A DNA stretch of 64,000 nucleotides, from the NCBI RefSeq assembly GCF_001975225.1, contig NZ_CP019445.1, forward strand, positions 248,001-312,000, given 5' to 3'. The notes under the pieces were generated by a model. The model was not told where the DNA came from. It saw only the letters and a program-made list of their open reading frames with translations, and ran no database searches. Of the stretch, positions 43,548 through 54,930 are shown in pieces; the stretch's first letter is position 1, and each line of letters opens with the position of its first letter. The position numbers and the translations under genes are program-made. This DNA comes from Kosakonia cowanii JCM 10956 = DSM 18146. GTDB lineage: Bacteria > Pseudomonadota > Gammaproteobacteria > Enterobacterales > Enterobacteriaceae.

Positions 43548-43937
43548 TTACTGCTGGTAAAGCTCCAGCGGCAGGCCGTCGGGATCGTTAAAAAAGGTGA
43601 AGCGTTTATCGGTGCAGGGGTCGATGCGGATCTCTTCACACGCCACGCCGTGCGCGGTGAGGTGGGCAACCGCCTGGTCAATATCATCGACGCTGAACGC
43701 CAGGTGGCGTAGCCCGCAGGCTTCCGGCCGGCTGGGGCGCGCGGGCGGGAACGGAAAGGAGAAAAGCTCGATAACGTACTGCCCGTTAAGCGCCAGATCG
43801 CCTTTCCATGAGTCGCGCGCTTCGCGATAGACTTCACTGAGCAGCGTAAAGCCGAGGATGTCGCAGTAGAAAGCTTTGCTCTTCGCATAATCCGTCGCAA
43901 TGATGGCGATATGGTGAACCTGTTTTAAACCCAGCAT
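43548..43937 (-). CDS. yaeR: YaeR, VOC (glyoxalase-like) metalloprotein
   Basis: Vicinal-oxygen-chelate protein of 129 residues with two beta-alpha-beta modules. The likely metal ligands are His in KQVHHIAI, Glu in QYVIELFSF, His in GLRHLAFSV and Glu near the C-terminus (LPLELYQQ). The substrate is not known; it resembles glyoxalase I. The ATG at 43935-43937 gives the E. coli N-terminus MLGLKQVHH; longer readings run into the intergenic gap. It lies downstream of ldcC, 58 bp away. Confidence 0.93.
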   Translation of the reverse strand: MLGLKQVHHIAIIATDYAKSKAFYCDILGFTLLSEVYREARDSWKGDLALNGQYVIELFSFPFPPARPSRPEACGLRHLAFSVDDIDQAVAHLTAHGVACEEIRIDPCTDKRFTFFNDPDGLPLELYQQ

Positions 43938-43995
43938 AATCTCTCCTTTTTTTGATGCCAGAACGTTACGCCCGCCGCGGAACGCCCGCAACCAT

Positions 43996-46134
43996 TCAGC
44001 GCGTTTTTAGGACTCTGACGTAATAACACCCCTCTTCGTCCCGTTTTGCACCGTGAATATCCGTTTCGAAACCGGGATAGTGGCGGCCAATGGCGCAGAG
44101 CATTAGCAGAAAATCGAGCACTGCCCGGCTCTGCTCGGTGATCATCTCGCCCGGCATCACCAGCGGCACGCCCGGCGGATAAGGCAGGATCATATTGGCG
44201 GAAACGCGGCCGATGAGCGCTTCCAGCGCTACCGTTTCGACATCGCCACGTACCTGTCGCTGCCACGCCTGATGCGGCGTCAGTTTCATCTCCGGCAACA
44301 CGTCGAAGGCCTGCAACATCAGGCGCGGCAGATCGTGCTGGCGGATCAGCTTATGGATCCCCTGCGCCAGATCCTGAATGCGCATATTGCGGTAGAAGTC
44401 GGGGTCTTCTGCGTAGAGATCCGGCAGCATATTGCGCACCCGCAGATTGAGATCGTAGGCGCGCTTAAACTCCATCAAACCGCGCAACAGACCCATCGCC
44501 CGCGTTTTATCAATACCGATACTGAAGAGAAACAGCAGATTATAGGGCCCGGTTTTCTCCACCACTACGCCGCGCTCATCAAGGAACTTCGCCACCAGCG
44601 CCGCCGGGATCCCTTCGTCGCCCATATTGCCGACCTCATCCATACCCGGCGTCAGGATCGTCACTTTCACCGGATCGAGGAACATATGATCCTCGTCGGC
44701 TTCGCGAAAACCGTGCCAATCCGCACCGGGCGCCACCGGCCAGCACTCCGCTTCATCAATCTCTTCCGGCTGCCAGATATCAAAGAACCAGCCATCGGCC
44801 TCCTCTTTCAGCCGCTGAACCTCTTTACGGAAGTGGAGCGCGCGCTCCACGGAGCGGTTAATCAGCCGCTTACCGGGGTTGCCGCGCAACATCGCCGCCG
44901 CCGTTTCGATGGAGGCGACCAGCGGGTAACTTGGCGAGGTGGTGGTATGCATCATAAAGGCTTCGTTGAAAGCATCTTCGTCATATTCACCTTTGATATG
45001 AATCAGCGACGCCTGCGAGAAGGCGGCCAACATTTTGTGTGTCGACTGGGTTTCATAAAAGACTTTCCCCGGCACGCGATCGCCGCTCATACCGCTTTTC
45101 CCAGCGTAGATCGGATGGAAGTTGGTATAGGGCACCCAGGCGGAGTCGAAGTGAATCGACGGCACATCCAGCGTCTTCTTGATCCAGTCGGTGTTGTAGA
45201 GCAGGCCATCATAGGTGGAGTTAGTGATCACCGCATGCACCGGCCAGCTTGCACCTGGCGTAGCAACGATCTTCTGCTCAATGCTGGCTGAGGCAAATTC
45301 ACGGCGCGGAATGCCGCCAAGAATGCCCAGCGCGTTGCGCCCCGGTTTCAGCCACAGCGGCGTGACATCGCTCATCATCAGCAGGTGAGCCAGTGATTTG
45401 TGGCAGTTACGGTCAATAAGCAGCGTGCTGCCGGTTGGTGCGGCGTACATGCCGACAATCTTATTGGAGGTGGAGGTGCCGTTCGTCACCATATAGCTCT
45501 GCTCGGCACCAAAGGTGCGGGCGATATACTCCTCCGCTTCAAGATGCGGGCCGGTGTGATCGAGCAGCGATCCGAGCTCCGTCACCGAGATCGAGACATC
45601 CGCTTTCAGCGTATTGCCGCCGAAGAAGTCATAGAAGAGGCAGCCGACCGGGCTTTTCTGGTAGGCGGTGCCCGCCATATGCCCTGGCGTACAGAAGGTG
45701 TACTTCCCCTCCTTTACGTAGGTAAACAGCGCCCGGGTAAAGGGCGGGGTAATGTTTTCCAGATACTCTTTGGTGTATTGCGCGATGCGCGTCGCAATAT
45801 CATCCGCCACGCTCAGCGCATATTCGAAGAACCACAGCGCCATGCGCATATCCTGGGCGCTGACATCCATCGTCGAGTGGGTGTTGATAAAACCGTAGAG
45901 CGGGAGGTATTCGTTAAGCTGGTTGATCTCGCAGCACAGGTCGAGGTTGTACTCGTCCCAGTCAAAGATCACGCCGCAGATGCGGGGGTTGTGTTCGATA
46001 AATTTCAGTAAGTCGGTACTGTTTCTCGGCCAGATGATCTGAAAACCCTGCGCCTGTAAGGCCTGCTCCAGTTCCTTAATCGGCTCATCTTTGTAGAAAA
46101 CGCCATGGGGTCCCATGATGGCAATAATATTCAC
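43996..46134 (-). CDS. ldcC: Lysine decarboxylase, constitutive type
   Basis: PLP enzyme that makes cadaverine from lysine. It is 712 residues, against 713 in E. coli LdcC. It has an N-terminal response-regulator-like wing domain (about 1-130), a core with the PLP lysine in ETQSTHKMLAAFSQ and a C-terminal domain. The location between accA and yaeR identifies it as ldcC, not the acid-induced cadA. At the PLP-ring motif the usual CTPGHMGG reads CTPGHMAG (Ala154), a small change of unknown effect. Confidence 0.95.
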   Translation of the reverse strand: MNIIAIMGPHGVFYKDEPIKELEQALQAQGFQIIWPRNSTDLLKFIEHNPRICGVIFDWDEYNLDLCCEINQLNEYLPLYGFINTHSTMDVSAQDMRMALWFFEYALSVADDIATRIAQYTKEYLENITPPFTRALFTYVKEGKYTFCTPGHMAGTAYQKSPVGCLFYDFFGGNTLKADVSISVTELGSLLDHTGPHLEAEEYIARTFGAEQSYMVTNGTSTSNKIVGMYAAPTGSTLLIDRNCHKSLAHLLMMSDVTPLWLKPGRNALGILGGIPRREFASASIEQKIVATPGASWPVHAVITNSTYDGLLYNTDWIKKTLDVPSIHFDSAWVPYTNFHPIYAGKSGMSGDRVPGKVFYETQSTHKMLAAFSQASLIHIKGEYDEDAFNEAFMMHTTTSPSYPLVASIETAAAMLRGNPGKRLINRSVERALHFRKEVQRLKEEADGWFFDIWQPEEIDEAECWPVAPGADWHGFREADEDHMFLDPVKVTILTPGMDEVGNMGDEGIPAALVAKFLDERGVVVEKTGPYNLLFLFSIGIDKTRAMGLLRGLMEFKRAYDLNLRVRNMLPDLYAEDPDFYRNMRIQDLAQGIHKLIRQHDLPRLMLQAFDVLPEMKLTPHQAWQRQVRGDVETVALEALIGRVSANMILPYPPGVPLVMPGEMITEQSRAVLDFLLMLCAIGRHYPGFETDIHGAKRDEEGCYYVRVLKTR

Positions 46135-46188
46135 AACTACCTCCGTTAAAAACCTTAGCTAAGCATAGTTGAGGTAAACAGCAGGTAT

Positions 46189-46215
46189 AAAAAAAGCCGC
46201 ACCCGGGGTGCGGCT
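46189..46215 (-). terminator. Terminator of accA (end of the bamA-accA gene cluster)
   Basis: On the minus strand the stem AGCCGCACC-CCG-GGTGCGGCT (46195-46215) is followed by seven U. Confidence 0.92.
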
Positions 46216-46245
46216 CATTATCGCGTTTTACACAGCGTTTCGCTA

Positions 46246-47205
46246 TCAGGCGTAGCCGTAGCTCATCAGACGCTGGTAACGGCGGTTGCGCAGCTCGTCT
46301 TTGCTCAGCCCTTCCAGATCGGCGAGATCTGCCAGCAGCTGCGCTTTCAGCGAAGCGGCAATGGCTTCCGGGTTGCGGTGTGCGCCGCCCAGCGGTTCCG
46401 GAATGATAGAGTCGATCAGTTTCAGCTCTTTCAGACGCGGTGCGATGATGCCCATTGCATCGGCCGCCAGCGGTGCTTTGTCCGCGCTTTTCCACAGGAT
46501 CGAGGCACACCCTTCCGGGGAGATCACCGAGTAGGTGCTGTACTGCAGCATATTGACCTTGTCGCCAACGCCAATCGCCAGCGCGCCGCCGGAGCCGCCT
46601 TCGCCAATCACGGTGCAGATAACCGGCACGCTCAGGCGAGACATTTCACGCAGGTTGCGGGCAATCGCTTCAGACTGGCCGCGCTCTTCCGCGCCAACGC
46701 CCGGATAGGCACCCGGCGTGTCGATGAAGGTGATGATCGGCATGTTAAAGCGTTCCGCCATCTCCATCAGGCGCAGCGCTTTACGATACCCTTCCGGCGC
46801 TGGCATACCGAAGTTGCGGCGAATCTTCTCTTTCGTTTCACGGCCTTTCTGATGACCAATGATCATCACCGGGCGACCATCCAGACGCGCGATGCCGCCA
46901 ACGATAGCTTTATCGTCAGCATAGGCGCGGTCGCCGGCCAGCTCGTCAAATTCGTCGAACGCCAGGCGAACATAATCCAGGGTGTATGGACGCAGCGGAT
47001 GGCGGGCTAACTGCGCAACCTGCCAGGCACCGAGATCGGCAAAGATTTTACGTGTCAGCTCTACGCTCTTTTCACGTAGACGATGCACCTCTTCGTCGAT
47101 GTTAATATCCAGTTTTTCATCCTGACGGCCAACGGCGGTCAGAGAATCGATTTTCGCTTCCAGCTCAGCAATCGGCTGTTCGAAATCAAGGAAATTCAGA
47201 CTCAT
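46246..47205 (-). CDS. accA: Acetyl-CoA carboxylase, carboxyltransferase alpha subunit
   Basis: Transfers the carboxyl group from biotin to acetyl-CoA, the first committed step of fatty acid synthesis, with AccD. It is 319 residues. Crotonase-fold motifs [16 protein letters not shown] and [14 protein letters not shown] are visible. The gene is 12 bp after dnaE and ends the long lpx-dnaE cluster at a strong terminator. Confidence 0.97.
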   Translation of the reverse strand: MSLNFLDFEQPIAELEAKIDSLTAVGRQDEKLDINIDEEVHRLREKSVELTRKIFADLGAWQVAQLARHPLRPYTLDYVRLAFDEFDELAGDRAYADDKAIVGGIARLDGRPVMIIGHQKGRETKEKIRRNFGMPAPEGYRKALRLMEMAERFNMPIITFIDTPGAYPGVGAEERGQSEAIARNLREMSRLSVPVICTVIGEGGSGGALAIGVGDKVNMLQYSTYSVISPEGCASILWKSADKAPLAADAMGIIAPRLKELKLIDSIIPEPLGGAHRNPEAIAASLKAQLLADLADLEGLSKDELRNRRYQRLMSYGYA

Positions 47206-47217
47206 AGTATTCCTGTA

Positions 47218-50200
47218 TTAGTCAAACTCCAGTTCCACCTGCTCCGAACCAATGAGGCCACGCAGATCATTAAGTAAACGATCGCTCGGAGAGACACGCC
47301 AGGTTGCGCCGAAGCGTAACCGCGCGCGCGCATCCGCCCTCTGGTAATAGAGATGTACTGGAATGGTTCCCGAACGGTGGGGTTCCAGAGACTGACGGAG
47401 TCGGTTTAAAAGCTGGTCATCAATTTGCCTGTCCGTCAGCGATATAGCAAGCCCGCGGGCATATTTTTCACGGGCCTCGTCAATGTCCATGACTTCACGG
47501 GCGGTCATTTTAAGCCCACCGCTGAAGTCATCAAAGCTGACCTGTCCGCTGACGATGAGTATGCGGTCTTTTTCCAGCAGCTGCTGGTATTTATCCAGCG
47601 CGTCAGTGAACAACATCACTTCAAGACGCCCGGAACGGTCATCCAACGTACAGATGCCGATACGATTGCCGCGCTTGGTGACCATAACCCGCGCAGCAAT
47701 GACGAGCCCGGCCGCCGTGGTGACCTTCCCACGTTCGGTCGGATGCATGTCTTTCAGCCTGTAGCCTCCGACATAGCGCTCTATCTCTTTTAAATACTGG
47801 TTGATCGGGTGTCCCGTCAGGTAGAGCCCTAACGTCTCCCGCTCGCCCTCAAGCTGAACCTGCTCCGGCCACGGCTGGCAGCTGGCGTAGGATTGCTCAA
47901 TCTGCTCAGGCTCTTCCGCCAGCACGCCGAACATATCTGCCTGGCCGATCGCTTCCGCTTTCGCGTGCTGATCGGCCGCTTTCAGCGCATCGCCGAGCGA
48001 GTTCATCAGCGCGGCGCGGTGCGGGCCAAGGCGGTCGAACGCCCCGGACATAATCAGCTTTTCCAGCACCCGGCGGTTGAGCTTTTTGATATCGGTGCGC
48101 GCACAGAGATCGAACAGCTCGCGGAAATAGCCGCCGTTGTTACGCGCTTCGATAATCGCTTCAATCGGCCCTTCGCCCACGCCTTTGATCGCGCCGATGC
48201 CGTAGACGATCTCGCCATCGTCGTTGACGTGGAAGTGGTAGAGCCCGGAGTTAATGTCCGGCGGCAGGATCTTCAGCCCATGCGCCAGCACTCATCCACC
48301 AGCCCGACCACTTTCTCGGTGTTGTCCATATCTGCAGTCATTACTGCTGCCATAAACTCGGCCGGATAGTGCGCTTTTAGCCACAGGGTCTGGTAGGAAA
48401 CCAAAGCATAGGCGGCGGAGTGTGATTTGTTAAATCCATACCCGGCGAATTTCTCCACCAGGTCGAAGATTTTTATCGCCAGTTCGCCATCGATACCGTT
48501 TTTCTTCGCGCCATCTTCAAAAATGGAGCGCTGTTTGGCCATCTCTTCCGGCTTCTTCTTACCCATCGCACGACGCAGCATATCCGCGCCACCGAGGGTA
48601 TAACCGGAGAGCACTTGGGCAATCTGCATTACCTGTTCCTGATACAGGATAATGCCGTAGGTCGGCTCCAGCACCGGCTTCAGGCTCTCGTGCTGCCACT
48701 GCACGTCAGGGTAGGAGATCTCTTCGCGCCCGTGCTTACGGTCGATAAAGTTATCTACCATGCCCGATTGCAGCGGACCGGGGCGGAACAGCGCCACCAG
48801 TGCGATCATATCTTCGAAGCAGTCCGGCTGCAGACGCTTGATCAGATCCTTCATGCCGCGGGATTCAAGCTGGAAGACCGCCGTGGTCTCCGAGCGTTGC
48901 AGCATGTCGAAGCTCTTCTTGTCTTCAAGCGGAATGGCGGCGATATCCAGCGGCGGCTCGCCCTGCTTCTCGCGCCGGGCGTTGATCATCTCCAGCGCCC
49001 AGTTGATGATGGTGAGCGTACGCAGGCCGAGGAAGTCGAACTTCACCAGCCCGGCGTATTCCACGTCGTTCTTATCAAACTGGGTAACCGGATGCTGCCC
49101 GGCTTCATCGCAGTAAAGCGGTGCAAAATCGGTAATTTTGGTAGGCGCAATCACCACGCCACCGGCGTGTTTACCGGCGTTACGCGTCACCCCTTCCAGC
49201 TTGCGCGCCATGTCAATCAGCGCCCGCACCTCTTCGTCGGCTTCGTAGATCTCCGGCAGCTGCGGCTCTGCTTCAAAGGCTTTTGCCAGCGTCATGCCCG
49301 GATCGGGCGGCACCAGCTTGGAGATACGGTCGACAAAGCCATAGGGGTGGCCCAGCACGCGGCCAACGTCGCGGATAACCGCTTTCGCCGCCATGGTACC
49401 AAAGGTGATGATCTGCGACACCGCGTCGCGGCCATACATATCCGCCACGTGCTCGATTACCTGGTCACGTTTCTCCATGCAGAAGTCGACGTCGAAGTCG
49501 GGCATTGAGACACGTTCCGGGTTAAGGAAACGTTCGAACAGCAGGTCAAACTCCAGCGGGTCGAGATCGGTGATCTTCAGCGCATAGGCGACCAGCGACC
49601 CGGCACCGGAACCACGTCCAGGCCCGACGGGCACGCCGTTATCTTTCGACCACTGGATAAACTCCATAACGATCAGGAAGTAGCCCGGGAAGCCCATCTG
49701 GTTGATAACCTGGAGCTCAATGTCGAGGCGCTCGTCGTAAGGCGGGCGTTTCTCGGCACGCACTGCCGGATCGGGGAAGAGGAATTCAAGTCGCTCTTCC
49801 AGCCCCTCTTTCGATTTCACGACCAGGAAGTCTTCGGTGGTCATATCCCCGGTCGGGAACTGCGGCAGGAAGTACTCGCCGAGGCGCACGGTGACGTTAC
49901 AGCGTTTAGCAATTTCGACGCTGTTTTCCAGCGCTTCCGGAATATCGGAGAAGAGTTCGCACATCTCCTCTTCGTTGCGCATATATTGCTGCGGCGAGTA
50001 GTTACGCGGGCGTTTGGGATCGTCGAGGGTAAAGCCGTCGTGGATGGCGACGCGAATTTCATGGGCGTCAAAGTCGCCCTCTTCGAGGAAGCGGACATCG
50101 TTGGTGGCGACAACCGGCAACCCCTGCGCTTCTGCCAGCGCGACTGCCGCGTGCAGGTAGTTCTCTTCGTCCTGACGACCGGTGCGGATCAGCTCCAGAT

Positions 50201-50699
50201 AGTAGCGATCCGGGAAATGGGTTTTATAGAAATCGAGGCACTGCTCCACCAGCGCGCTGTTGCCGCGCAGCAGGCTTTTGCCGACGTCGCCCATTCGCGC
50301 GCCGGAAAGCAGGATCAGCCCTTCGTTAAGCTCAATTAGCCAGTCGCGATCGATATAAGGGCCCGCCGCGCCGTAGCCGCGCTGATAGGCGCGCGAAATC
50401 AGCAGCGTCAGGTTCTGGTAGCCGGTATTGTTGGCGGCGAGGACGGTAAGCTGCGTCAGCTCGTCACCAATCAGATCGCACTGCACGTGGAAGTCAGCGC
50501 CGACGATGGGCTTGATCCCGGCACCGTGCGCCGTTCCGTAGAACTTCACCAGACCGCAGAGGTTGGTAAAATCGGTGATCGCCAGCGCGGGCGAGCCAAG
50601 GGCGGCCGCCTTCTTCACCAGCGGCCCGGTTTTCGCCAGCCCGTCAATCATGGAGTAGTCGCTATGCACCCGCAGGTGTACGAAACGTGGTTCAGCCAT
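47218..50699 (-). CDS. dnaE: DNA polymerase III alpha subunit (DnaE), with one frameshift
   Basis: Catalytic subunit of the replicative polymerase. The N-terminal PHP domain begins [15 protein letters not shown]. The palm holds the catalytic aspartates in MPDFDVDFC, and [16 protein letters not shown] is present. The first frame reads 808 residues to ...VDECWRMG and then TGA at 48273-48275; the remaining 352 residues ([15 protein letters not shown] onward: finger, beta-clamp, OB and tau-binding regions) continue in another frame to 47218. 808 + 352 = 1160, the exact E. coli length. The break is where CGCATGGGCTGAAG should read CGCATGGGCCTGAAG, i.e. one lost base. The gene is essential, so sequence error is the best explanation. 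Confidence 0.95.
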
Positions 50700-50736
50700 T
50701 ATTCAATTCCAGCCTGTAGTTTCACGTTCTTAAGAA

Positions 50737-51333
50737 TCAGGAGACGACGCCCAACGCGCGCCTGACCGGCGCAAAGCTGCGTCGGTGATGCTCGGTTGCG
50801 CCATGCTCCGTCAGCTTTTCCAGATGAAAAGCCGTGGGATAGCCTTTATGTTGTGCAAAGCCATACTGCGGGAAGATCGCATCCAGCGCGGCCATTTCGG
50901 CATCGCGCGTGACTTTGGCGATAATCGACGCCGCGCTGATTTCAGCCACACGGCTGTCGCCTTTCACCACCGCCATCGAGGGCATGGCAAGCGCTGGGCA
51001 ACGGTTGCCGTCAATCAGCACGTACTCCGGCGTAATAGCAAGCCCGGCGACCGCGCGCTGCATTGCCAGCATCGTGGCGTGCAGAATATTAAGCTCATCG
51101 ATCTCGTGCGGCTCCGCGCGGCCGAGACTCCAGGCCAGCGCTTTCTCTTTAATCTCATCAAAGAGCGACAAACGGCGTTTTTCGGAAAGTTTTTTTGAGT
51201 CGTTGAGACCCACAATTGGCCGAGCGGGATCGAGGATCACCGCCGCCGTCACAACCGCGCCGACCAGCGGGCCGCGCCCTACTTCATCCACACCCGCAAC
51301 AAGATGCGTGTGCGGATAAACAAACTCAATCAT
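50737..51333 (-). CDS. rnhB: Ribonuclease HII
   Basis: Removes ribonucleotides from DNA and the RNA of RNA-DNA hybrids. It is 198 residues. The catalytic motif [15 protein letters not shown] (Asp-Glu pair) is at the N-terminus, and SIIAKVTRD and the GYPTAFH segment follow. The start overlaps the lpxB stop by four bases; dnaE follows 37 bp downstream. Confidence 0.97.
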   Translation of the reverse strand: MIEFVYPHTHLVAGVDEVGRGPLVGAVVTAAVILDPARPIVGLNDSKKLSEKRRLSLFDEIKEKALAWSLGRAEPHEIDELNILHATMLAMQRAVAGLAITPEYVLIDGNRCPALAMPSMAVVKGDSRVAEISAASIIAKVTRDAEMAALDAIFPQYGFAQHKGYPTAFHLEKLTEHGATEHHRRSFAPVRRALGVVS

Positions 51334-52478
51334 TTTGCTAACTCCAGTACCGCGTCCGCTGCCTGTTCATCGGCATTACAGCGGATGCGCTGATGCAGCT
51401 CGCGAAACAGATCATGCATTTCATGGCGGGTTTCACTGTTCGCCAGCAGCGGTTCCAGTGCGGCAGCCAACGCCTGCGGCTGGCACTCTTCCTGCAACAG
51501 CTCTTTAACCACTTCGCGCCCGGCGAGCAGGTTCGGCAGGGAAACATAGGGCGTTTTCACCAGCCGTTTCGCCAGCCAGAAGGTGAAGGGCTTCATACGG
51601 TAGCCGACCACCATCGGGCATTTCGCCAGCATGCACTCCAGCGCTGCGGTGCCCGAGGCAAGCAGCGCGGCATCGGACGCAATCATCGCTTCCCGCGCCT
51701 GGCCATCAAGCAGGTGCACCGTCAAATCTGGCGCAACTTGCGCTTTGATCTGCTCAAACTGCTCGCGGCGTTTCGCATTGACCAGCGGAACCACTACTTC
51801 CAGCTCCGGGTAGCGCTCACGCAGCAGCTGCGCGGTACGCAAAAAGTCGGCGCTCAGCATCTCGACTTCTGCACCACGGCTGCCGGGCAGCAGCGCCAGG
51901 CAGCGCGCCTGCGGGCTAATTCCCAGATGCGCACGCGCCGCATTTTTATCGGGATCGAGCGGCATGGCATCGGCCATGGTGTGCCCGATAAAGCGGCATG
52001 GGACATTAAACCGGTCGTAAAACGCTTTTTCGAAAGGGAGAAACGCCAGTACCAGATCGGTGGCTTTACCAATTTTGAAAACGCGCTTTTGTCGCCACGC
52101 CCAGACAGACGGGCTGACGTAGTGAATCGTTTTGATGCCGCGTTTTTTTAAATTACCCTCAAGAGTAATGTTAAAGTCTGGCGCATCAATCCCGACAAAC
52201 ACATCGGGTTGCAGCTCGCTGAAGCGGCGGGTCAAATCAGCGCGGATATGCAGCAGGCGACGCAGACGGCCGAGTACTTCGACAATCCCCATCACCGCCA
52301 GCTCTTCCATCTCATACCAGGCTTCACACCCTTCAGCCTGCATACGCGGGCCGGCAACGCCAACAAAACGGGCGTTGGGCACGCGCGCTCTCAGTGCGCG
52401 GATAAGACCGGCACCAAGAATATCGCCGGAGGTTTCTCCGGCGACAAGGGCTATCGTAAGCGGACGCTTGTCGACCAT
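51330..52478 (-). CDS. lpxB: Lipid-A-disaccharide synthase
   Basis: Joins UDP-diacylglucosamine and lipid X to form the lipid A disaccharide at the inner membrane. It is 382 residues with the GT-B family motifs [27 protein letters not shown] and [12 protein letters not shown]. The start shares one base with the lpxA stop (TAATG), so translation is coupled. Confidence 0.97.
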   Translation of the reverse strand: MVDKRPLTIALVAGETSGDILGAGLIRALRARVPNARFVGVAGPRMQAEGCEAWYEMEELAVMGIVEVLGRLRRLLHIRADLTRRFSELQPDVFVGIDAPDFNITLEGNLKKRGIKTIHYVSPSVWAWRQKRVFKIGKATDLVLAFLPFEKAFYDRFNVPCRFIGHTMADAMPLDPDKNAARAHLGISPQARCLALLPGSRGAEVEMLSADFLRTAQLLRERYPELEVVVPLVNAKRREQFEQIKAQVAPDLTVHLLDGQAREAMIASDAALLASGTAALECMLAKCPMVVGYRMKPFTFWLAKRLVKTPYVSLPNLLAGREVVKELLQEECQPQALAAALEPLLANSETRHEMHDLFRELHQRIRCNADEQAADAVLELAK

Positions 52479-53266
52479 TAACGGATCAGGCCACGCGTCG
52501 AGCGCTCAAAGAACTGCATAAACGCATCAACTTCCGGGTGCTTCGCAGCAAGCTCGGCAATCTCCGGTTTTGCTTCGTCGAGCGTTTTACCGCTGCGATA
52601 GAGCAATTTGTACGCGTTACGGATAGCCACAAGCGCTTCGCGGCTGAAGCCACGGCGTTTCAGGCCTTCGATGTTCACGCCATACGGCGTGGCATGGTTG
52701 CCCTGAGCAATGACATAAGGCGGTACGTCCTGCGCGACGCCGGAGCAGCCGCCAACCATTACGTGCTCGCCAATAATGCAGAACTGGTGAACTGCCGTCA
52801 TGCCGCCGATGATCGCAAAATCACCGATTGTGACGTGGCCGCCCAGCGTTGCATTATTCGCGAGGATGCAGCGGTTACCGATAATGCAGTCATGCGCAAC
52901 GTGCGAGTTGATCATCAGTAAGTTATCGCTGCCCACCTTCGTCAGTCCAGCGTCCTGTACTGTGCCACGATGGATGGTGACGCTTTCGCGAATGCGGTTG
53001 CGATCGCCAATTTCCACACGGGTCGGTTCACCAGCATATTTCAGATCCTGGTTCACTTCGCCGATGGAGGCGAACTGATAAATCTCGTTATCACGACCGA
53101 TTTTGGTGTGGCCGTTAACAACAACGTGAGATTTCAGTACGGTCCCTTCGCCGATTTCGACGTGAGGTCCCACAATACAAAACGGGCCAATATGAACGTT
53201 GGCGCCAATGACGGCACCCTCTTCAACAATGGCGGTAGGATGAATAAAGGCGGTTTTATCAATCAC
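52478..53266 (-). CDS. lpxA: UDP-N-acetylglucosamine acyltransferase
   Basis: First enzyme of lipid A synthesis; it adds an R-3-hydroxyacyl chain from ACP to UDP-GlcNAc. It is 262 residues. The N-terminal two thirds is a left-handed beta-helix of hexapeptide repeats, with the catalytic histidine in [12 protein letters not shown]. The C-terminal helices follow. It is 3 bp from fabZ, which competes for the same 3-hydroxyacyl-ACP. Confidence 0.97.
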   Translation of the reverse strand: MIDKTAFIHPTAIVEEGAVIGANVHIGPFCIVGPHVEIGEGTVLKSHVVVNGHTKIGRDNEIYQFASIGEVNQDLKYAGEPTRVEIGDRNRIRESVTIHRGTVQDAGLTKVGSDNLLMINSHVAHDCIIGNRCILANNATLGGHVTIGDFAIIGGMTAVHQFCIIGEHVMVGGCSGVAQDVPPYVIAQGNHATPYGVNIEGLKRRGFSREALVAIRNAYKLLYRSGKTLDEAKPEIAELAAKHPEVDAFMQFFERSTRGLIR

Positions 53267-53269
53267 GTA

Positions 53270-53725
53270 TCAGGCCTCCCGGCTACGTGCACACATCATA
53301 GTAGCTTCACAAACAACTTTACCGTCAACCATAGCAACCCCTTTAAAGCGGGTCACGCCACGGCGCGTTTTCTCGAAAGTGACTTCCATGATCATCTGAT
53401 CGCCAGGCACAACCGGGCGCTTAAAGCGCGCTTCGTCGATGCCGGCGAAGTAGTACAGCTCACCCGGTTCCAGTTTACCAACGCTTTTAAACGCCAGAAT
53501 ACCGGTTGCCTGCGCCATTGCTTCGAGGATCAGCACGCCCGGGAAAATCGGTTTGCCAGGGAAGTGGCCCTGGAAAAACGGTTCGTTTACCGTAACATTT
53601 TTGACTGCGCGCAGAAAACGACCCTCTTCAAAATCCAGCACACGATCTACCAGTAAGAACGGGTAGCGGTGCGGCAGAAGCTCCAGGATCTCTTCAATGT
53701 GCAGAGTATGAGTGTCAGTAGTCAA
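53270..53725 (-). CDS. fabZ: 3-hydroxyacyl-ACP dehydratase FabZ
   Basis: Dehydrates 3-hydroxyacyl-ACP in fatty acid elongation and so sets the balance with LpxA for lipid A. It is 151 residues with the hot-dog fold and the catalytic His in [13 protein letters not shown] and Glu in LILEAMAQ. A 173-bp gap to lpxD upstream contains an imperfect hairpin (53769-53801) but no gene. Confidence 0.97.
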   Translation of the reverse strand: MTTDTHTLHIEEILELLPHRYPFLLVDRVLDFEEGRFLRAVKNVTVNEPFFQGHFPGKPIFPGVLILEAMAQATGILAFKSVGKLEPGELYYFAGIDEARFKRPVVPGDQMIMEVTFEKTRRGVTRFKGVAMVDGKVVCEATMMCARSREA

Positions 53726-53898
53726 AATACTCTTCCTGTCTAAATATACAAAAAAGCAATAATAACACGGCCCGCGACATTCCTGAGAATGCCAACAGGC
53801 CGGGGAGTATATACACTTTATGCGTCGAGTTGCAGAGGCGTTTTGTCGCTTTTTCTGTTAACCCGAACGCTTTTGTGTACAAGCGTCAGGTGAATGAA

Positions 53899-54927
53899 TT
53901 ACTCGTCTTGTTGATTTATCTTGCGCTCGACAGCTTTCAAACGCTTACTCATCTCGTCGATATTCATCACCAGGGCTGCGGTTTTTCGCCACGTTTTATT
54001 GGGTTGTAACGGAATGCCGGAAGAATAAATGCCTGGCTCAGTGATAGGACGCATCACCATACCCATCCCCGTTACCGTAACCTTGTCGCAAATTTCCATA
54101 TGCCCGTTGATTACGCTGGCTCCGCCAATCATGCAGTAGCGGCCAATTTTCAGGCTGCCTGCCATGATGACGCCACCGGCAACGGCGGTATTGTCGCCAA
54201 TCACAACGTTATGTGCAATCTGACACTGGTTATCGATAATTACGCCGTTACCGATACGGGTGTCATCAAGCGCGCCGCGGTCGATGGTGGTACATGCGCC
54301 AATCTCGACATTGTTGCCGATGATTACGCGACCAAGTTGCGGGATTTTCACCCAATTTCCGCGATCGTTAGCATAACCAAAGCCATCCGAACCTATTACC
54401 GTCCCCGATTGAACCAGGCAGTTCTCACCGATCTCAATCTCATGGTAAATAGATACGTTGGCCCAAAGACGCGATCCTGCGCCAATTTTCGTATTTTTCC
54501 CCACGAAGCAGCCAGGGCCGATCACGACGTTGTCGCCGAGGGTCACCCCGGATTCAATCACCGCATTCGCGCCGATAGAGACATTGCTGCCCAGCGTCGC
54601 GGTCGGATCGATAACGGCGCCAGGGGCGATGTTCTGCGCAGGCTGCGGCGTGGTATCAAGAATTTGTGCCATACGCGCGTAGGTCAGATAAGGGTTCTTC
54701 ACGACCAGTGCGGCGCTGTGGGCAAAAGGAAGATCGTCCTGCGTCATTACAACGGCAGAGGCCTGGCATGCGGCCAGGTGTTCACGGTATTTAGGATTTA
54801 CCATGAAAGTGATATGACCTGCTTCGGCAGATTGCATGGACGCAACGCCGGTGATGACGATATCGCCATCACCGTGTAATTCTGCATCCAACTGCTGAGC
54901 TAAATCAGCGAGTCGAATTGAAGGCAT
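53899..54927 (-). CDS. lpxD: UDP-3-O-acylglucosamine N-acyltransferase
   Basis: Third enzyme of lipid A synthesis; it adds the second 3-hydroxyacyl chain. It is 342 residues with an N-terminal uridine-binding domain (about 1-100), a hexapeptide-repeat beta-helix and the catalytic histidine in [15 protein letters not shown]-terminal helix ([17 protein letters not shown]) follows. It starts 3 bp after skp. Confidence 0.97.
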   Translation of the reverse strand: MPSIRLADLAQQLDAELHGDGDIVITGVASMQSAEAGHITFMVNPKYREHLAACQASAVVMTQDDLPFAHSAALVVKNPYLTYARMAQILDTTPQPAQNIAPGAVIDPTATLGSNVSIGANAVIESGVTLGDNVVIGPGCFVGKNTKIGAGSRLWANVSIYHEIEIGENCLVQSGTVIGSDGFGYANDRGNWVKIPQLGRVIIGNNVEIGACTTIDRGALDDTRIGNGVIIDNQCQIAHNVVIGDNTAVAGGVIMAGSLKIGRYCMIGGASVINGHMEICDKVTVTGMGMVMRPITEPGIYSSGIPLQPNKTWRKTAALVMNIDEMSKRLKAVERKINQQDE

Positions 54928-54930
54928 TAC

